A DNA stretch of 64,000 bases, from IMG/VR virus record IMGVR_UViG_3300047552_001097, positions 1 through 64,000 of that record; one strand, 5' to 3'. Under the pieces are notes generated by a model that was not told the origin of the DNA, made no database searches, and saw nothing but the letters and a program-made list of their open reading frames with translations. Source of the DNA: a virus. The translations under genes were made by a program, and so were the position numbers. Shown in pieces: positions 6,364 to 21,300 of the stretch (position 1 is the first letter of the stretch; each line of letters begins with the position of its first letter).

Positions 6364-9300
6364 ATCCTCATACTCAGAGTTATCTATAGTAAGTTCAACT
6401 ACAGAGTTGTTAGAGACCATAGCAAAGAGACCCTCTGGTACAGAGAATTCATTAGATATATAATCCCCTTCAAATATAGACTCACTAACTCTAACCATCT
6501 CCTCCCATTGAATAAACCCACCATCCTCACTATAGATATCTGGGTCATTAGTATCCTGCTCTGTACTATAAGCCTCTGATATAAGTTGCTCATCTATAGC
6601 CTCAATAGCTCTTTCTATAATAGTAAACTCTGATTGGTTATCTGTTATAGGTTGCATCATACTACCAGCTATACCTGCACCTACCATACCAAATAGTCCT
6701 GAGAGTACAGCACTAGTTATACTCTGAGCAGCTATCCTTTTACCGCCCATAGCATCATAATCTAGAGCTCCTTTATTACTATTAAATAGATATCTTAGTT
6801 TCTCATTAGAGGAAAGTTGACTAAGTTTAGCTTCTCTATACATCTGAGCTTTATATGAGCTTAGATGAGATAGAGACATCATAGAGTTAATAGCACTCTT
6901 CTCTACAAATGGAGCTACTACAGAAGCACCTAGAGTAAAACCTATTTCTCTAGCTGCTGCTAACCCTATAGCCTCACCTAAATCTCCATCTGTTTCACTA
7001 AGAGCCATATTAAGTTTAAAGGAGCCTCCTATCATAGACTTAGTTAACATAGCTTTAGGGTCTATACTAGTTCCCTTCTTACCGTAGGCTATAGAAAAGA
7101 TAGTACCCCCCACTATATTACCTATAGCGTCTGGGTTGATAGTCCCATTAATAACAGCACTACCTATAGTGGTTAGAGCTAGAGGTAATGCTAGTTCCAT
7201 AAAGTTATTAATGTTATTAAACTGTACTGCCTGGGATAGATTATTAAAATTAGGGGTAAGGGACTGGGCGTAAGCATTAGAACTACCTGTATCTACCTTG
7301 GTTCTAAGACTGGCTAGTTTATGCTGTCTATACTCTGATGTGGCTTTATTATATTGTCTCTCTATCTGTTCTATCTCTGTTATAGAGAGACCATGATTCT
7401 CTCCTAATAGAGCTTTAATAAAACTCTCTCCCTCTACATAAGAATCTATCTCCTCTTTTTTTCCATACATCTTAGTAAGGAACTCGTTAAGAGCCCTCCC
7501 TTTTGCCATAGAGGCAGTGGTCTCTAACTTATTTGATAGATACTTCTCTAGAGTGGTATTAATAGTATTACCATTTTCATCCTTATACTCCATACTAGAA
7601 CCAGACTCAATGGCATTAAATAGAGCTAGTCTAGATTGAAAGTCTTTCTTAGCTTCTTCCTCTGGCATGTTAGCTAGTTTGTATGCAAATGTATCAACTA
7701 TTTTTCCATTCTCCTTTTTAATACCAGTCATAAGGAGAGGGATATTTCCTTTAAAGTTAGTCTTTAAAAATTCATTAGAGGCAAAGGTATCCCATACAGC
7801 AGGTATAGCATGAGAGCTTAGTTTATTACTTCCAGCTAAATTAAGCATGGTATCCCATATATCAGCTCCTAGTAGTTCAGTATTAGAAGAGTTACCTCCC
7901 ATTAGGCTAATAGTTTTTTGTCTAGCTCCTTCCATATCTGTAAATCTACTTAACCCCTCTCCATATTTACCCATCATCTTATCGGTAAATTCTGTAGTAG
8001 TATTAATAATCTCTAACATACTAAGAACCTCTCTAGCTCCTCCTTTATTTGTATCTAGGTTTAAGTAATTAGATTTAATATCCTCTTCATTTTTATTAAA
8101 GATTCTAGATAGGATATGAAGGTTTCTAGAACCCTCTGCTGTATCTGAATTAAATCTTTTATTAATGAAATCTTGTATATCTTCTCCATTTACCTGGTCT
8201 CTATCCTTACCTAACTCCCTACTTATTATCCCTATATAACCAGAGAAGATGGTGTCTAAGAAGCTACTTTGTTCCCCTTTATCATATCCACTTGCTCCTG
8301 TAGTTATGTTATATCTATAGGCTATAACTAAGGATTCAAGGTCTCTCTTTACCTTTAAAGCTCCAATATCAAAGGCTGATATCTCCTCTTTATTACCAAA
8401 TGTATTAAGTTCTTGTACTAATCTTTCATATTGGGTGTTATCAATACTAAGGTCTGAGGCTAGAATCTGCTCATTCTTAGTAGAAGTAGCCCCTCCCCAG
8501 AAGGATGAAACTATTACCCCATTCATTAATTTAACTCTTCCATCCTCACTTAAGGTCTCTCTATTTCTCACTAAAGAGCCTAGTTGCATAAATACATCCA
8601 TACCAACATTAGAGCCAGAGGGACCGAACTTACCTGCTTCTCTAGTGATAAGAGCTCTTTGTTTATCTGGATTATCACTTAGGGACTCATATTCACTAGA
8701 TAGTCTCTCCATATTAGCTATGAAATCACCTCCAGCTTTAGGTTTAATTCCATCTCTTAATAGTTGGTTTATGCTTTTTATAAAGGCTAGGATTCCCTCT
8801 CCTGTATCACTATTTCTCTTAATAGAGGATACAAAGTCCTCTTCTTTTATCCCTTGAGAATTATAGAAATCATTATCTCTAAGGAACTGTTTAGTAGATT
8901 CCTCTTGAATAATAGAGGATAGAGCTAGTAAAGGACTCTCTTGATATAAAGTTCCTACAAAGGTGTTATAGGTTTTACCTAGTACATCACCCCCAGCTTT
9001 ACCCATAATCTTAACCATCATGTCATAACCAGTAAGAGACATATTAACCCCTGCCCCCTGTCCTAATATAGATTGAAGACTACTTACACTCTTTAATCTA
9101 GCTGCATATAAACCACTAGCCCTAGCTAATATCTCCTCCTCTTGTTCCTTAGATATAGAAGTAGAGTTAGGGGCAATAGATTGTATAGATTTGTACATAA
9201 GATCTAATAAATCCTTCTGAGCCTCCTCTCCCATAAGTAATATACCTAGATAAGTATTTCTATTAGCATTAGTCTCATCTTGGGCTAATACCTTTAATCT

Positions 9301-12300
9301 ATCTTGTAATAAATGAAACCCAGAATGGGCATTAGATACAGAAGCTAGATAGCTAAATAAAGACATATTAGGACCATTATTACCAGTAGTAGGTATACCT
9401 GTTTGTTGCTTAGATAAAACAGTAGTCTCTGTATTTATAAAGACATCCTTAAGGATGCTATTCACTTTCTTAATAGAAGAGCCCGTACCCCCTAATCCCC
9501 CAAATAGACCTCTACCCTGTTCTATAAAAGTAAGAGCTACATTCATACTTATATCATTCTGTTGAAAACCTTCTGGTCCTCCTAAGAAATGTTCTACTCT
9601 TATACCTAGGTAGTTAGCCACCTCTTTCTTAACAGCTTTACTAAAAGAGGAACTTTCTAATTGATTTCTCCAGGTGTATAACTTAGCCTTATTATTAGCT
9701 ATCCTTACTTTATGTTCCTCTATCTCACTCTTAAGGATATGAACCCTAGTCTTTTCTTCTTTTATACCTTCTTCTAAAGCCAATCTATCTTCATATGAGG
9801 ATAAGGGACCTAGACCCCCTACTTTATTATCAATGCTAGTATCTAGAGCCCTTATTCTAGCCTCTGTAGTCTTAATCATAATACTGTCACTCTCTATAGA
9901 CCTTTGTAGGTCCATAAACTGACTAAAGATAGTAGTATAGGGGTCCCCATCAAAGTCCCCTATATTCATAGTTAAAAGGGATATGGGGGATAGTAGAGAT
10001 AATCCTTTATTCCTTTCCTCATCGTATTGAACCATAGAATCCTGTCCTATAGCTTGATTAAGTAGAGATATATCTTGTATAACAGTAAGAGCCATTCTTT
10101 GTTGTTCACTACCTCCAATGGGGGGACTTCTAAATCCTAAGACTTCAATACTATCTCTCATGTCTAGATGGTTCATCATTTTTTCCATTAGAGCTATAGA
10201 GTTAGATAAAAGACTTTCATTAAGAGTTAGTTTATATTTATTTACTACTTGTCCTTTAACTACTCTAGACTCTGTAACAGCTAGCTTAGGGTTTATATTT
10301 AATAAAGAATATATATTTATATCTGGGTCAATAGATTTAAATATCCTTTCTAGAGCTTTAAGGGATGTGTCATTAATAGATTGGGTCTTAACTATCTTTC
10401 TAAGTATGGCTAGCCCACTAGATAAATCATCTAGTCCCTGTTTATTCTTATTAAGCATATCTATTTGAGATTCTGAGTTCTTAAAGGTATCTCTAGCCCT
10501 TCTACTAAACTCTTGACTTACTGAACTAGAGCTCTTAATATACTCTCCTAGAGCTGTCTCTATAACTATAGCCTTCTCCTTAATATCAGATATACCCCCT
10601 AGGTATTTATGCTCATCAAAGGAGAAACTTTTAGTTTTTTTATAAGTACCTTCTAAAGATTCAATAGTTTGAAGTAATCCAGGTTTATCTTTAGTACCCT
10701 CCAAATGTTGATAAATAGAACTATATTCCTCTTTAAATCTTTGATTCGATTGAGGTATAATATTCTCGAATCTATATTGAATATAAGCCAATTTCATTTT
10801 TATTGGCTCATAGGTAATATTTTCATTGGCCTCTATATATTTTTGATGTTCTTCTATAGCATTACCTTCTTTATCTTTTCCAAACCATTTAGGAACTTTA
10901 ATACTATCTATATCCTTATATAGAGTTTCTAGTTCACCCTCAGATAGAGATGGGTTCTCTAGTTTAAGTTGAGATATAACTAGTTCTTGTTTTCTCTTTT
11001 TAAGTTCATCTAATTGATTTTTAGTATCAGCTTGATAGGTAGTAAATATATTTCTTATAGCTTCTTTAAACAGCTTAATTTCTTTACCTATATTAAGAAC
11101 TTTATCCTTTAGACTTCTATGTTGAGAAATTATAGAACTCCTTTGTTCTAGTAGAGTAGTTTTTCTTACTTCTATTAGTTTATTAATAGAGAGGGTTATA
11201 GATTCTTCTAACTCTCTTAATTGATTAAGTTCAGAGTGATACTCTATAGAGTTTCCAGGATGAATTTGCTTTTTAAACTCTTGTATCTCACTTCTTATAT
11301 TGGCTCTATTAATCTCTAAAGATTCTATTAGTCTAGTAAACTCTCTTTTTTCAATAGATTTATCTATTCCTATATCTCTAAGAAATAAAGAAGCGGCTTT
11401 CTCTTCTCTTATAATTATTTCTTTATACTTGGATATAGACTTAGATAAACCCTGGATAGAGGATTTAGTATCTACTTCACCTAATCTACTTTGTATTTCT
11501 TTTATAGCTTTACCATTAATCTCATCATATTTAGATTTAAGTTCCTTTTCTCTAGACATTAGATAAGTAATAACAGGGGAGTACCTATCTAAACTAGATA
11601 ATCCTTCTATAGAATTTATCCTAGTAGATAAGTGTTCTATTTCTCCATCTAACTTTTTAATTTGAAGCTCTAATGGACTTTCATATTCACTAATCTCTTG
11701 AGTAAGAGCTAATTGCTTTCTTTCTAATTTAGCTTTATACTCTGTTAAATCAGCCCATTCACTATCGGCTATCTCTTCATAAGGAGCTATCTTTAAGAAA
11801 TAAAGTCTATTTTCTAATTCCCTCTCTTCTAATAAAAGTCTAGAAGAGTCTTGTTTATACTCTTTAACTTTGTATAAATGATTAAGTTTATTTTTTACTT
11901 CTGTATATTCTTTATCTATTTTGTTAATATATTCTGTACTATGAATTCCTAAGTGTATATTTCTCTTAATCTTAGATAAGATTTCTAATCTAGATTTATA
12001 ACTAGAAATATCTTCTTCTAGAATTCTATAGCCATTGGAACTTGGATTTAAACCCATCCAAGGAGGAGTTTCCAAAGCACTTCTATCATATATTTTTATA
12101 CTACTTTTAATTTTATTTATATATTTTAATCTACTTTCAATTTCTCTAGAGTATTGGTATATAAGTCTTTTAGTAGTACCTAGCCAAGTTTCTCCTTCTA
12201 ATTCACTTATAGTTCTATTAACATATTTATGTTCTTCTTCAAGTTCTTGTTGTATAGATTCTAGTTTCTTTATATCTCTTTCTCTAATTTCCTCGTCCCT

Positions 12301-15300
12301 TTTTTTAGCTTCTGGTGAGGATAGAAACTCTATAGTAGCATTTCTATATTTCATTTCGAGTTCACTTAATTCTAGTTGTTTACTCTCTAAGGAATTATAT
12401 CTACTACCATAATCATCTAGATAAACACTCTTAGAAGTAGAGTCTATACTCTGTTGAATACTAGTTCTAGCTCTATTTAATCTATTTAACTCATTCTCTA
12501 AATCACTTATAGAGTTATTACTATACTCATTTCTACTTTTATCTAGTTCTTTCCTTAATACTATAGAGGTAGAATCACTAGGTTTAATGTCTGGAAATAA
12601 TTCTCTACCTACTAAACTATTCTGTTCTAGAGTTATATTGGCTCTCTTTATATATAGTTCTTGTTCTACTTTTCTAATTCTATCTTCTATTTGTTGTAGA
12701 TTATTACCATGAATTAGTAAATCTTCATTATTAGGTCTAACCATTATAGTTCCACTTTTACCCTCTTCTTTAGCCTTTTGTATCTGTTCTATAAGGTTTA
12801 TTTGTTCTTCTCTTAATTTAATTAATCTATTCTTATCATCTCTAATAGAATTTAACTCCTCACTTATTCCAATTAAGGAGGAGATTCTATCTCTTTCTAG
12901 TTCTAATATCTTAACCTTACTCTTTATATAACCATCTTCTAAATCAATATCCTTAGAGTTCTTTATTAAATCTAGTTCATATTCCAATTTAGATAAGTTA
13001 TCTCTAGTGGGTCTCATCCCCTTAACCTTACTTTCTTGTAGCTTTAATCTATAGATAATACTATCTGAACTATCGATTTCTTCTATAGTTCTTTCTATAT
13101 AATGAATCTCTTTATTAACATCTGATAGGTTACTACTATATATTCCTCTAATAAAAGAGGCTATTCTCTTAACTGTTTTATTATCTGGAACTATCTTACT
13201 TAATGATTTACCTTCTTCTACTATCTTAGTTAATCTAGTTCTTTCACTATTTAATTCTTTAATCCTTTCATTAATAAGGGTTTTATCTATACCCTCACTA
13301 GCTCTTTTAAGACTTAATAGCTCTAATCTCTGTTTATTTAAACTCTCAACTTGGCTTTCTATATCAACTAAATAGCTATTTAGATAATCCAAACTACTAG
13401 ATATATCAAAGCTACCACTCTTTTCTAGAGCCTTAAAACTATTTAATATACTAGATAACTCCTCTCTTTTATTTATTAAAGAAGGGAGACTGTTTATTTG
13501 ATTAATCTTTCTAGATAATGAATCTGGGTCATTACCACTAGAATTAATTCTTTGTAATTCATTTAAATCTCTTAACTCCCTATTTATCTCTCTAAAGGTA
13601 GGAGCATATGCTTCAATATGGCTCTGAACTCTCTTATAATATTCACTGAACAATACAGATACTGGTATAGAATCCACCCCAGTAGCTACTTGTAAAACCC
13701 TTCTTATATTACCTAGTTCCAATTGATTAGCTTTACTTAATCTCTCTTTAAATATAGAACTAGCCTCATTTACTAGTTTTAATACTTCTTCTGGGAGATT
13801 ATAATAAAGGTCTTCTTGTATAGATGGAAATATGGAATAATCAACTAGATTACTTTGAAATATAGAGAAGAATATATTTAAATCCATACCTGCTGGACCA
13901 CTAACTCTATTATTAATGTCTAGAGTCATCTTATATAAGAACTCGGAAGGGATATTATATCTGTATTCATTATTTAAGAAAGGCTTAGTTGTCTTCTCAT
14001 AAACTATACCTTTATTCGTCTTAATCCTATTTATTTCATCTTCTAATACCTCTAGTTCTATAAGAAAGATTCCCTCTTTATATACTTTAGAACCCTCACT
14101 TAATCTTTTCCATTTATTGAATTTAGTCTTATCTCTTTTATATGCCTTATTTTCCTCTATATCTCCTTCCACTAATCCGCTTCTTTTTATCCTTTCAGCC
14201 TCTAGTTTAGCTAGTTCTACAGCTAAAGAATCTCCCTGATTCTTACCTATTTGTATATTAGATAGGAGTTCAAGTCTAGATAAAAGGCTATTAGCCTGTC
14301 TATTAAGGGGTTCTATAACAGCAGTATCTTCTTGGTTTATACTCCCTAACTTACCAATAAGAGAGTCCACTTCTTTCTTTATAGTTAGAACTTCATCAAT
14401 ATACGACATACCTAAAGGAGAAAGTCCCCCTCTAACTGCTAATAAAGCTGCTCTAATAACATTCTGTTCCTTATAAGAGCTACTAGAATTACCTATATTC
14501 TCTAGTAAACTAACTAATTCATAACGTTCAGGACTAGCACTAGTATATCTATTAAGAGCCTCTTTAGCTAATAGAATACTACCATTAGGTATTAACCAAG
14601 AAGCTGCTGATGAGGTTACAGCTCCACTATGTCTAGTTTTAAATCCAATAGCAGCTTGAGCTCTAGTACCAGCACTAGCCTCTGCCATAAGATTAACTAT
14701 ACCCTGGTCTCCAAAAGCATAGGAGTAGAACTTCTTAAGTAGTATAAGTTCTTCTTTATCTAGTTCAATAACACCTGTACCTTCTTCCTTAGCTCTAACA
14801 ATCTTATCTCTAACATTAGACATAGCAGTACCAGGAGCAAAGGCACTAGCTAGAAATATGGTTCTACTTACTATCTCATCAATATAAGAACCATAGGCAT
14901 CACCTAATCCTTTAAGTTCAGCTCCACTCATAAGATAACTATAATACTTCTGACTATAGTCCAGCTCTAGTCTTACCTTACCCCCTATGTCATTACTACT
15001 ATCCTCTGACATATATATCTGAGGAAGACTAAAGGCAAAGCTCTTATAGTTTAACTGGTCTAGTATAGGGGATACAGAACCAGCTCCAAAGGGTTTATCA
15101 CTATGTAATTGATAGTACCTACTTATATCTAATAACCTTCTAGAACTTATATTATCTAATAAAGTAAGAGCCCCAGTTATATCAAATCCAGACCCCATCT
15201 TATCTTTCATATCTACAATAATCCCTCTTATAGCCTCATTCTCTGATGGGTTATAGGTCATTAATTGATTAATCTTTTCTATGGTATCTATCCTACTCTC

Positions 15301-18300
15301 AGGTGTAAGGTTATTACTATCTAGCTCCTTTATTAATATATTAACTACATTATTTACTAGAGCTCCATATGACTCATAGTCCTTCTTATATTGATTTAAA
15401 TAGGCTGTAGTCCTAGCATCTACCCCAGCATATATACCTAAGAACTTACTCTTATGTAATTGAGAACCTAGTCTTATATCTGATATGTCATATACTTTTT
15501 TATCTATCCAATCTCTATCCCTTATATCCCCACTTACACTATGTAAAGTTGCACTATCTGATACAACAGATAACATATTAGCAACTATAGTTCTTAATGA
15601 GGATATAGACCCTTGTTCTTGGAAGGATGAACTTACTTGCATAAGGGGTTTAAGTAAGTGCTGATATTCCAGAGCTCCTGTAGACTTAGAACCTATAGAC
15701 TCCTTACTCTCAGAGGCTAGTAGGTCTGTGAATAATCTTATAACTGTAGATTGAGTAGTAAATCCTCTTACCATAGCTCTAACAGCATTAAGATAATCTA
15801 AAGATTCCTTCTCCTCTTTATCTAAAGATGTTAATGACCTTTTCTCTAATAGAGAACCCCTCTCTAGTTTATTAAGGTCCACATCCCCCATAATAGAAGC
15901 TATTTGTTTAATAATTTCATTGTTATTAAAATCTATTTCTGTAGGTATGGTTATGCCATCATTATCATATTTAGATAGTTGGGCTATAAGGTCTAGGGAA
16001 CCAGCTAGTATAGAAGCCTCTCTTTCAAAGGGGTTATCTATTCTAATAAACTCTCTACCCACTAGACCTTTACCTTCTCCTAGATCTGATACTAGTTTTC
16101 TCTCTAACCATGAAGTGATATAATTAATACCCTCTTGTTCCCCTTTAGCTGCTTTAAGTAACATCTGAGAATCTAGTAGAGCTAAGGAAGGTGTCTGTTG
16201 AGTATTAAACAATCCCTTTGTCTTAGATACTAGAGCATTACCAAACATAGAACCAAACTTAGTTCTTATATCTTGGTACTTGTGGTAATTAGGGTCACTA
16301 TCATTGAATATGGCATTTATAGCAGTATCAAAGTCCCCTAATCCAGTAATAGCTCCTACTAATTCAGAGGACCCGTTTAAATGACTAATAACAGTTCCTA
16401 GAGCCTGATTCCTAAAGAAGGAACCCATTTCCCCTTTAATACTAGATTCAAATAGAATCGTATTAATATCCTTCTTTACATCAGAATCCATCCACTCATT
16501 ACCAAAGGCTAGGGCTAAGGATAGTAATAGTTTATTCCCTTTCTTATTAGATATAGTATTAGGATTAAACTCACTTATAAGAGAACGTAATAGCTGTTCG
16601 TTTCTTACTATATGGGAACCATGAGAATAGAAATGACTCTTTAAGTTAGTGGGGTTAAAAAGACCAAATATAGAGCCCACATCTACTTTTGTATATCCAT
16701 CCTGAGTCTTATTGAATTGGGCAGCTAGATAGGAGAAGAAGTCCATGTTTTGATATCTACTATCTTTAATATCCAGGAAGTCAGTGGATGTGAATTTAAG
16801 TACAGCCTTAGCTAGAGTACCAATACCCTCAACTCTTCTACCCCCCTCTAGAATAAAGGAGCGGTTATATACCATTTCCCATATAAGCTGGTTATTATCA
16901 GCATTACCTGTTAATTGTTTAGAGCTTACTAGATATTCTATAGAGTTAGCTGCATTCCTATGCCAAGTCTGTCTATCTAATCTAGAGACATTAGGTAAAT
17001 CATCTATAGTTCTAAAGTTATCTATTACTCCATTAAGGAATGCCACCTGGTCCCTAGAGTCTACCATTGATTTAAGGACATAATGTCCAGACTCTCTATC
17101 TAAAGAATAATACTTATTAAACTCTGTACCTAATACTGCTTGTTTAAGAGTAGATAAAACATCCTTTGATTGATTAATAAGCTCAATAGATTGTTTAACT
17201 CCACTAGTTGTTTCACTTATTAACTCACTAGAGTTACCCCATACTAGAACTCTATTAGTATCAGTATCAAAGGTTATGATATCTCCTTTACGGGCTAGTA
17301 GTTTACCATTAGAGACCCAATCCTCTGATAGTTTAGAGGACTTCTGTTTCTTCTCTGCTTTCTCTATAAAGCCACTCATAGTTCTAATCTTAGACATAAC
17401 CTCCACTCTTTCATTTAGAGGTATGTTCTTATAGCCTTTATATTGTTTTATTAAAGAATGTAACTCTTTAATGTCATCATTACTTCCACCATATAGGGGG
17501 TTGGCATAGGCATAATCACTAAAGTCTCCAGTTAGTTGAACTAATATAACTGGATTAAGTCCTTCTGTTGTACCAGTAAACCCCTTGGTTCCAGAGGCTA
17601 AACTATCAGCACTTCTCGCTCTATATAACAACATAAAGCGAGCTAATGAAATGTCCCCTCTTCTATATTCAAAGTCTTCTTCTTTAAATCCAAAGTCTTC
17701 TTTTAACTCTTCTTTAGCTTGTTCTACTATAGATGCTAACTCACTGGTCATAACCCCTCTAAATCCACTAGCATTTATAATTCCAATACTTAAGTCCTCA
17801 CCTAAGTAACTCTCAGCTTTAAGATATAGATGATTTAGTTTATGTAATATAGTTTGTTTAGATTGATTATTTAATCCTTTTGTTCTATCTATAGCTATTT
17901 CTATTAGTCTATTAAAGGAGTAAAGTCCTATATTATCTTCTTGAACTACTATTTTCAGATTATCCAGGACCTTCTTTGTATTAGTATCTATACCAGAATT
18001 TGTAGTGTTAAGTCTATTAAATAGGGTTTCTACTACTTGAACTTTAATATTTAGACTTCTCTTTTCTATAATATTATTAACATTACCCTTTGTTAAAAGG
18101 GCATAGGATATTTCTTTATCTATTTCATACATACCCCTAGTTCCTAGTTTATTCTTCATTCTTTGGGGTACTTGACTAACTTTCTTAGCAACATTATAAG
18201 TATAAGTAACTATTTCATCACTATATTTAAAGCCACTTCCATCAATAATTCTTTCATATTTACTATCAATCTTTTGGATAAGACTAGATTCAAAGGTACT

Positions 18301-21300
18301 TTTACCCCCCTTTCTTCTATTTCTATATTCATTTAATCTATTAACCATAGCTTCTATACTATGAATCTCTTCATTATATAGAGCTACTTTATACTCATTA
18401 TAGATAGATTCAAAGATATATCTATCAAACTCATCTCTTTTAGTTACATATCCGACCCCACCATATTTAGCAAACTCTACTAAAGCTATATCTCCTATAG
18501 GAGTTTTCTTAATTCCATGTATAGATAAACCCCCTTCTTCTATACTTTCACTTATAGAACCACCTTCTGCTACACCTCTAATAGCTCCTTCTGTACCCTT
18601 ACCAGTAGTATCTGAAGGACCAAATATATAAGGTTGGGCTATAGCAAATCTAAATATATTGCTTATACCATCCCCTCTTTTCTTTAAATTACTAAGGAAA
18701 ACTCTTTGAGACCTATTAATTCCATATAAAGGAGTTTTGAATTCAGCCTGGTTATCTGTATAAGTAGATACCTGTTTCTGTGTAATAAAGGGTTCTAGTA
18801 GTCCAGCTTTAACTAACTTAATGGCATTAATAAAGCTATCATCGTACATAAATTCCCTTCTACTCTCTATAATTCCAAGAGCAATGTCTGATTGAAATGT
18901 ATGTATATCCCCTATTCCCATACTTAAATCGAACCCTTCTCTTATACTTTCTATAACAGCTTCCTTACTAAAGAGTAGTTGTCTCTTATTAGATTCAGAT
19001 AAATTACTATCTTTAAGAGCTCTATTAATAGTTCTAATAGCTTGTAATCCTTTAATAACCCTAGTTCTTATATCTAAGTCATTAGAGTTATCTACTAATT
19101 GATATGACATAAGGGAAGAACTCTTAAGCTGAGAGACTATATCCTCTCCCCCTCTAAGGTTTAAAGAGGCTTTAAATGAGCCACTAATACCTATTCCATG
19201 TCTCTGTTCAAACTTTGTTATTAAATTAGTTATCTCTATATCTGATAGGGAACTAGACCTTAAGAAGTCTCCAGCTATGCCATTATATCTAGATACTCTC
19301 CCATAAGTTAAATACTCTAGATAATCTAACCCAGCTTTACCTAACATACTATTACCCTGAACATTCTCCTTTTTACTTAGAGACCTCATATAATGCAAAG
19401 GTTGAGTTATTAAAGCTCTATAAGTCATCTCCCCAGCTAAAGAAGATATAACGTTAGAAAATGTTTCTATAGGTGTTAGTAATAAACTCTCCCTGCTCTT
19501 TAATGGTTTATATTGAAGACTATAAGAACCATCATCTCTCCTAGTAAAGGAATCTTTACCATAAGGAAGATTTATAGTCTCTTCTTGATTATTAATAAAT
19601 AGACTTTTACCTACTAGCTTATTCTGGTCTATAAGATATATAAACCCACTTTTATTATTTAATCCCCCTTTTAAAGCTGTAACTCTAAAGGAGGAATTAT
19701 TATATGTAACCCCAGCTTTATGTCCACTTATTAATGAACCTGCATTAATATCTACCTGTATACTTATTAGTTCTCCATGTTGACCATAAGATTTCTTTAT
19801 AGATATACCTTCCCCTTTACCTAGTCCCATTTCTTTATTAAGGGCTTCTAGTCTAGCTATAAGAGTGTTAAGAGAAGCTCTATCCACTTTATTAGTCCAT
19901 GAGGCTTTACTAGAGGATAGAGAACTATCTACATTACCTACTTTAGTTCTAGTTAATCTAAACCACTCTCTTTCTAGGTGTTGACCCTCTGAGGCTTTAA
20001 AGTCCTCCATCTCCTCTGACATACTATCTTTACTTCTATATAGAGTCCCCTCTCTTTCACCATATCTCCTCATATCTCTAGCTAGATTAATAATACCCAC
20101 TTCCCCACTAGTAGTATCATCCCCTACATCAAAGGCTAAGGAGGAACTACCAAAGTTAGATGAACCTTGTATAGCTCCTATATGTTTAAAGGAATCATCC
20201 TCCCCTCTATACCTTTGTATGGCAAATATATTCTTTACATGACTCATAGTCTCTGTAACCTCTATAATATTCCCACTAGTTATAGCTAGTATCTGAAGGG
20301 CTGTTCTATAACTAGACTCACTACTTACCTTATTATAGAATCTGGATAATTTATCTCTAGGGTCAATGAATTTATCTATAGATACTCCATAGTTAACTCC
20401 CCCTTTATCTAATCCTAAAAGATTAATAAGGGCTTTAGAGTCTCTATTTACTGCATTAGTAAGAGTTCTTAGAGAACTACTGTATCTATCTTCAAATACC
20501 TTAGAACCTAATCTAACAGTAGATTCATAATCTAGGGAGGTGTTCTCCATTCTACCTAGGAGATAACTAACTTTCTCTATAGTAGGTTCTAGAACTTTAT
20601 CTCTATAGTTTCTAATATCAACAGAGACATAGGCTCTTCCCTTATTAACTAGCTCAAAGAACTTATATTGAATCTCACTTCTATAGATAGAGTCTCGGTT
20701 ATTACCTTTATTCCTTATTAAGAATGTTTCTATAGGTATAGTTCTAGATTTACCAGAGGGACCAAACTCTCCACTATAATCCCCTTTCTTACCATAATAG
20801 ATATCATCATCTAGTTGAAGGAGCCATACCTGGTTAAGGTTAGCGTATAGTTCTATAGGTTTATCATATGTAGATTTACTAGAAGCATATTTAATCATAG
20901 TCCTAAGTCCCTGTCCTATATCCCCGGCATTACCTATTTGATTACCAGTAACAGCTCTTCTAGTTTTAATCTCATTAAGAGCTATCATCCTAGCTTGGAG
21001 GTATAGATGTGTATCTATATACTCCTGTTTCTTCTCCTTTGTCATAGAACTAGAGAAGGAGCTTCTTATATCTAAAGCTGTTCTTTTAACTCCATCCATA
21101 TCTGGAATATAGTAGCTAGATGAATTAGGATTTATTCTATCTAGTCTATTATGAAGAATGATTACTTCTTCATAGTTAGACCCTGCTACTGAAGGACTAT
21201 TACCTACTGGAGAAGTTAAGTTAAAGGAGCCTAACATAGCAAACTTCTCAGTAGTATATAACTTAGGGTGATAGCTGCCACTATCTATAAACTCTAGGTT

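Noticed and set aside
12035-12412. Long + strand open frames opposite the giant gene (for example 10118-10468 and 12035-12412)
   Set aside because: They are antisense shadows of low-complexity coiled-coil coding sequence, with no start context or domain.
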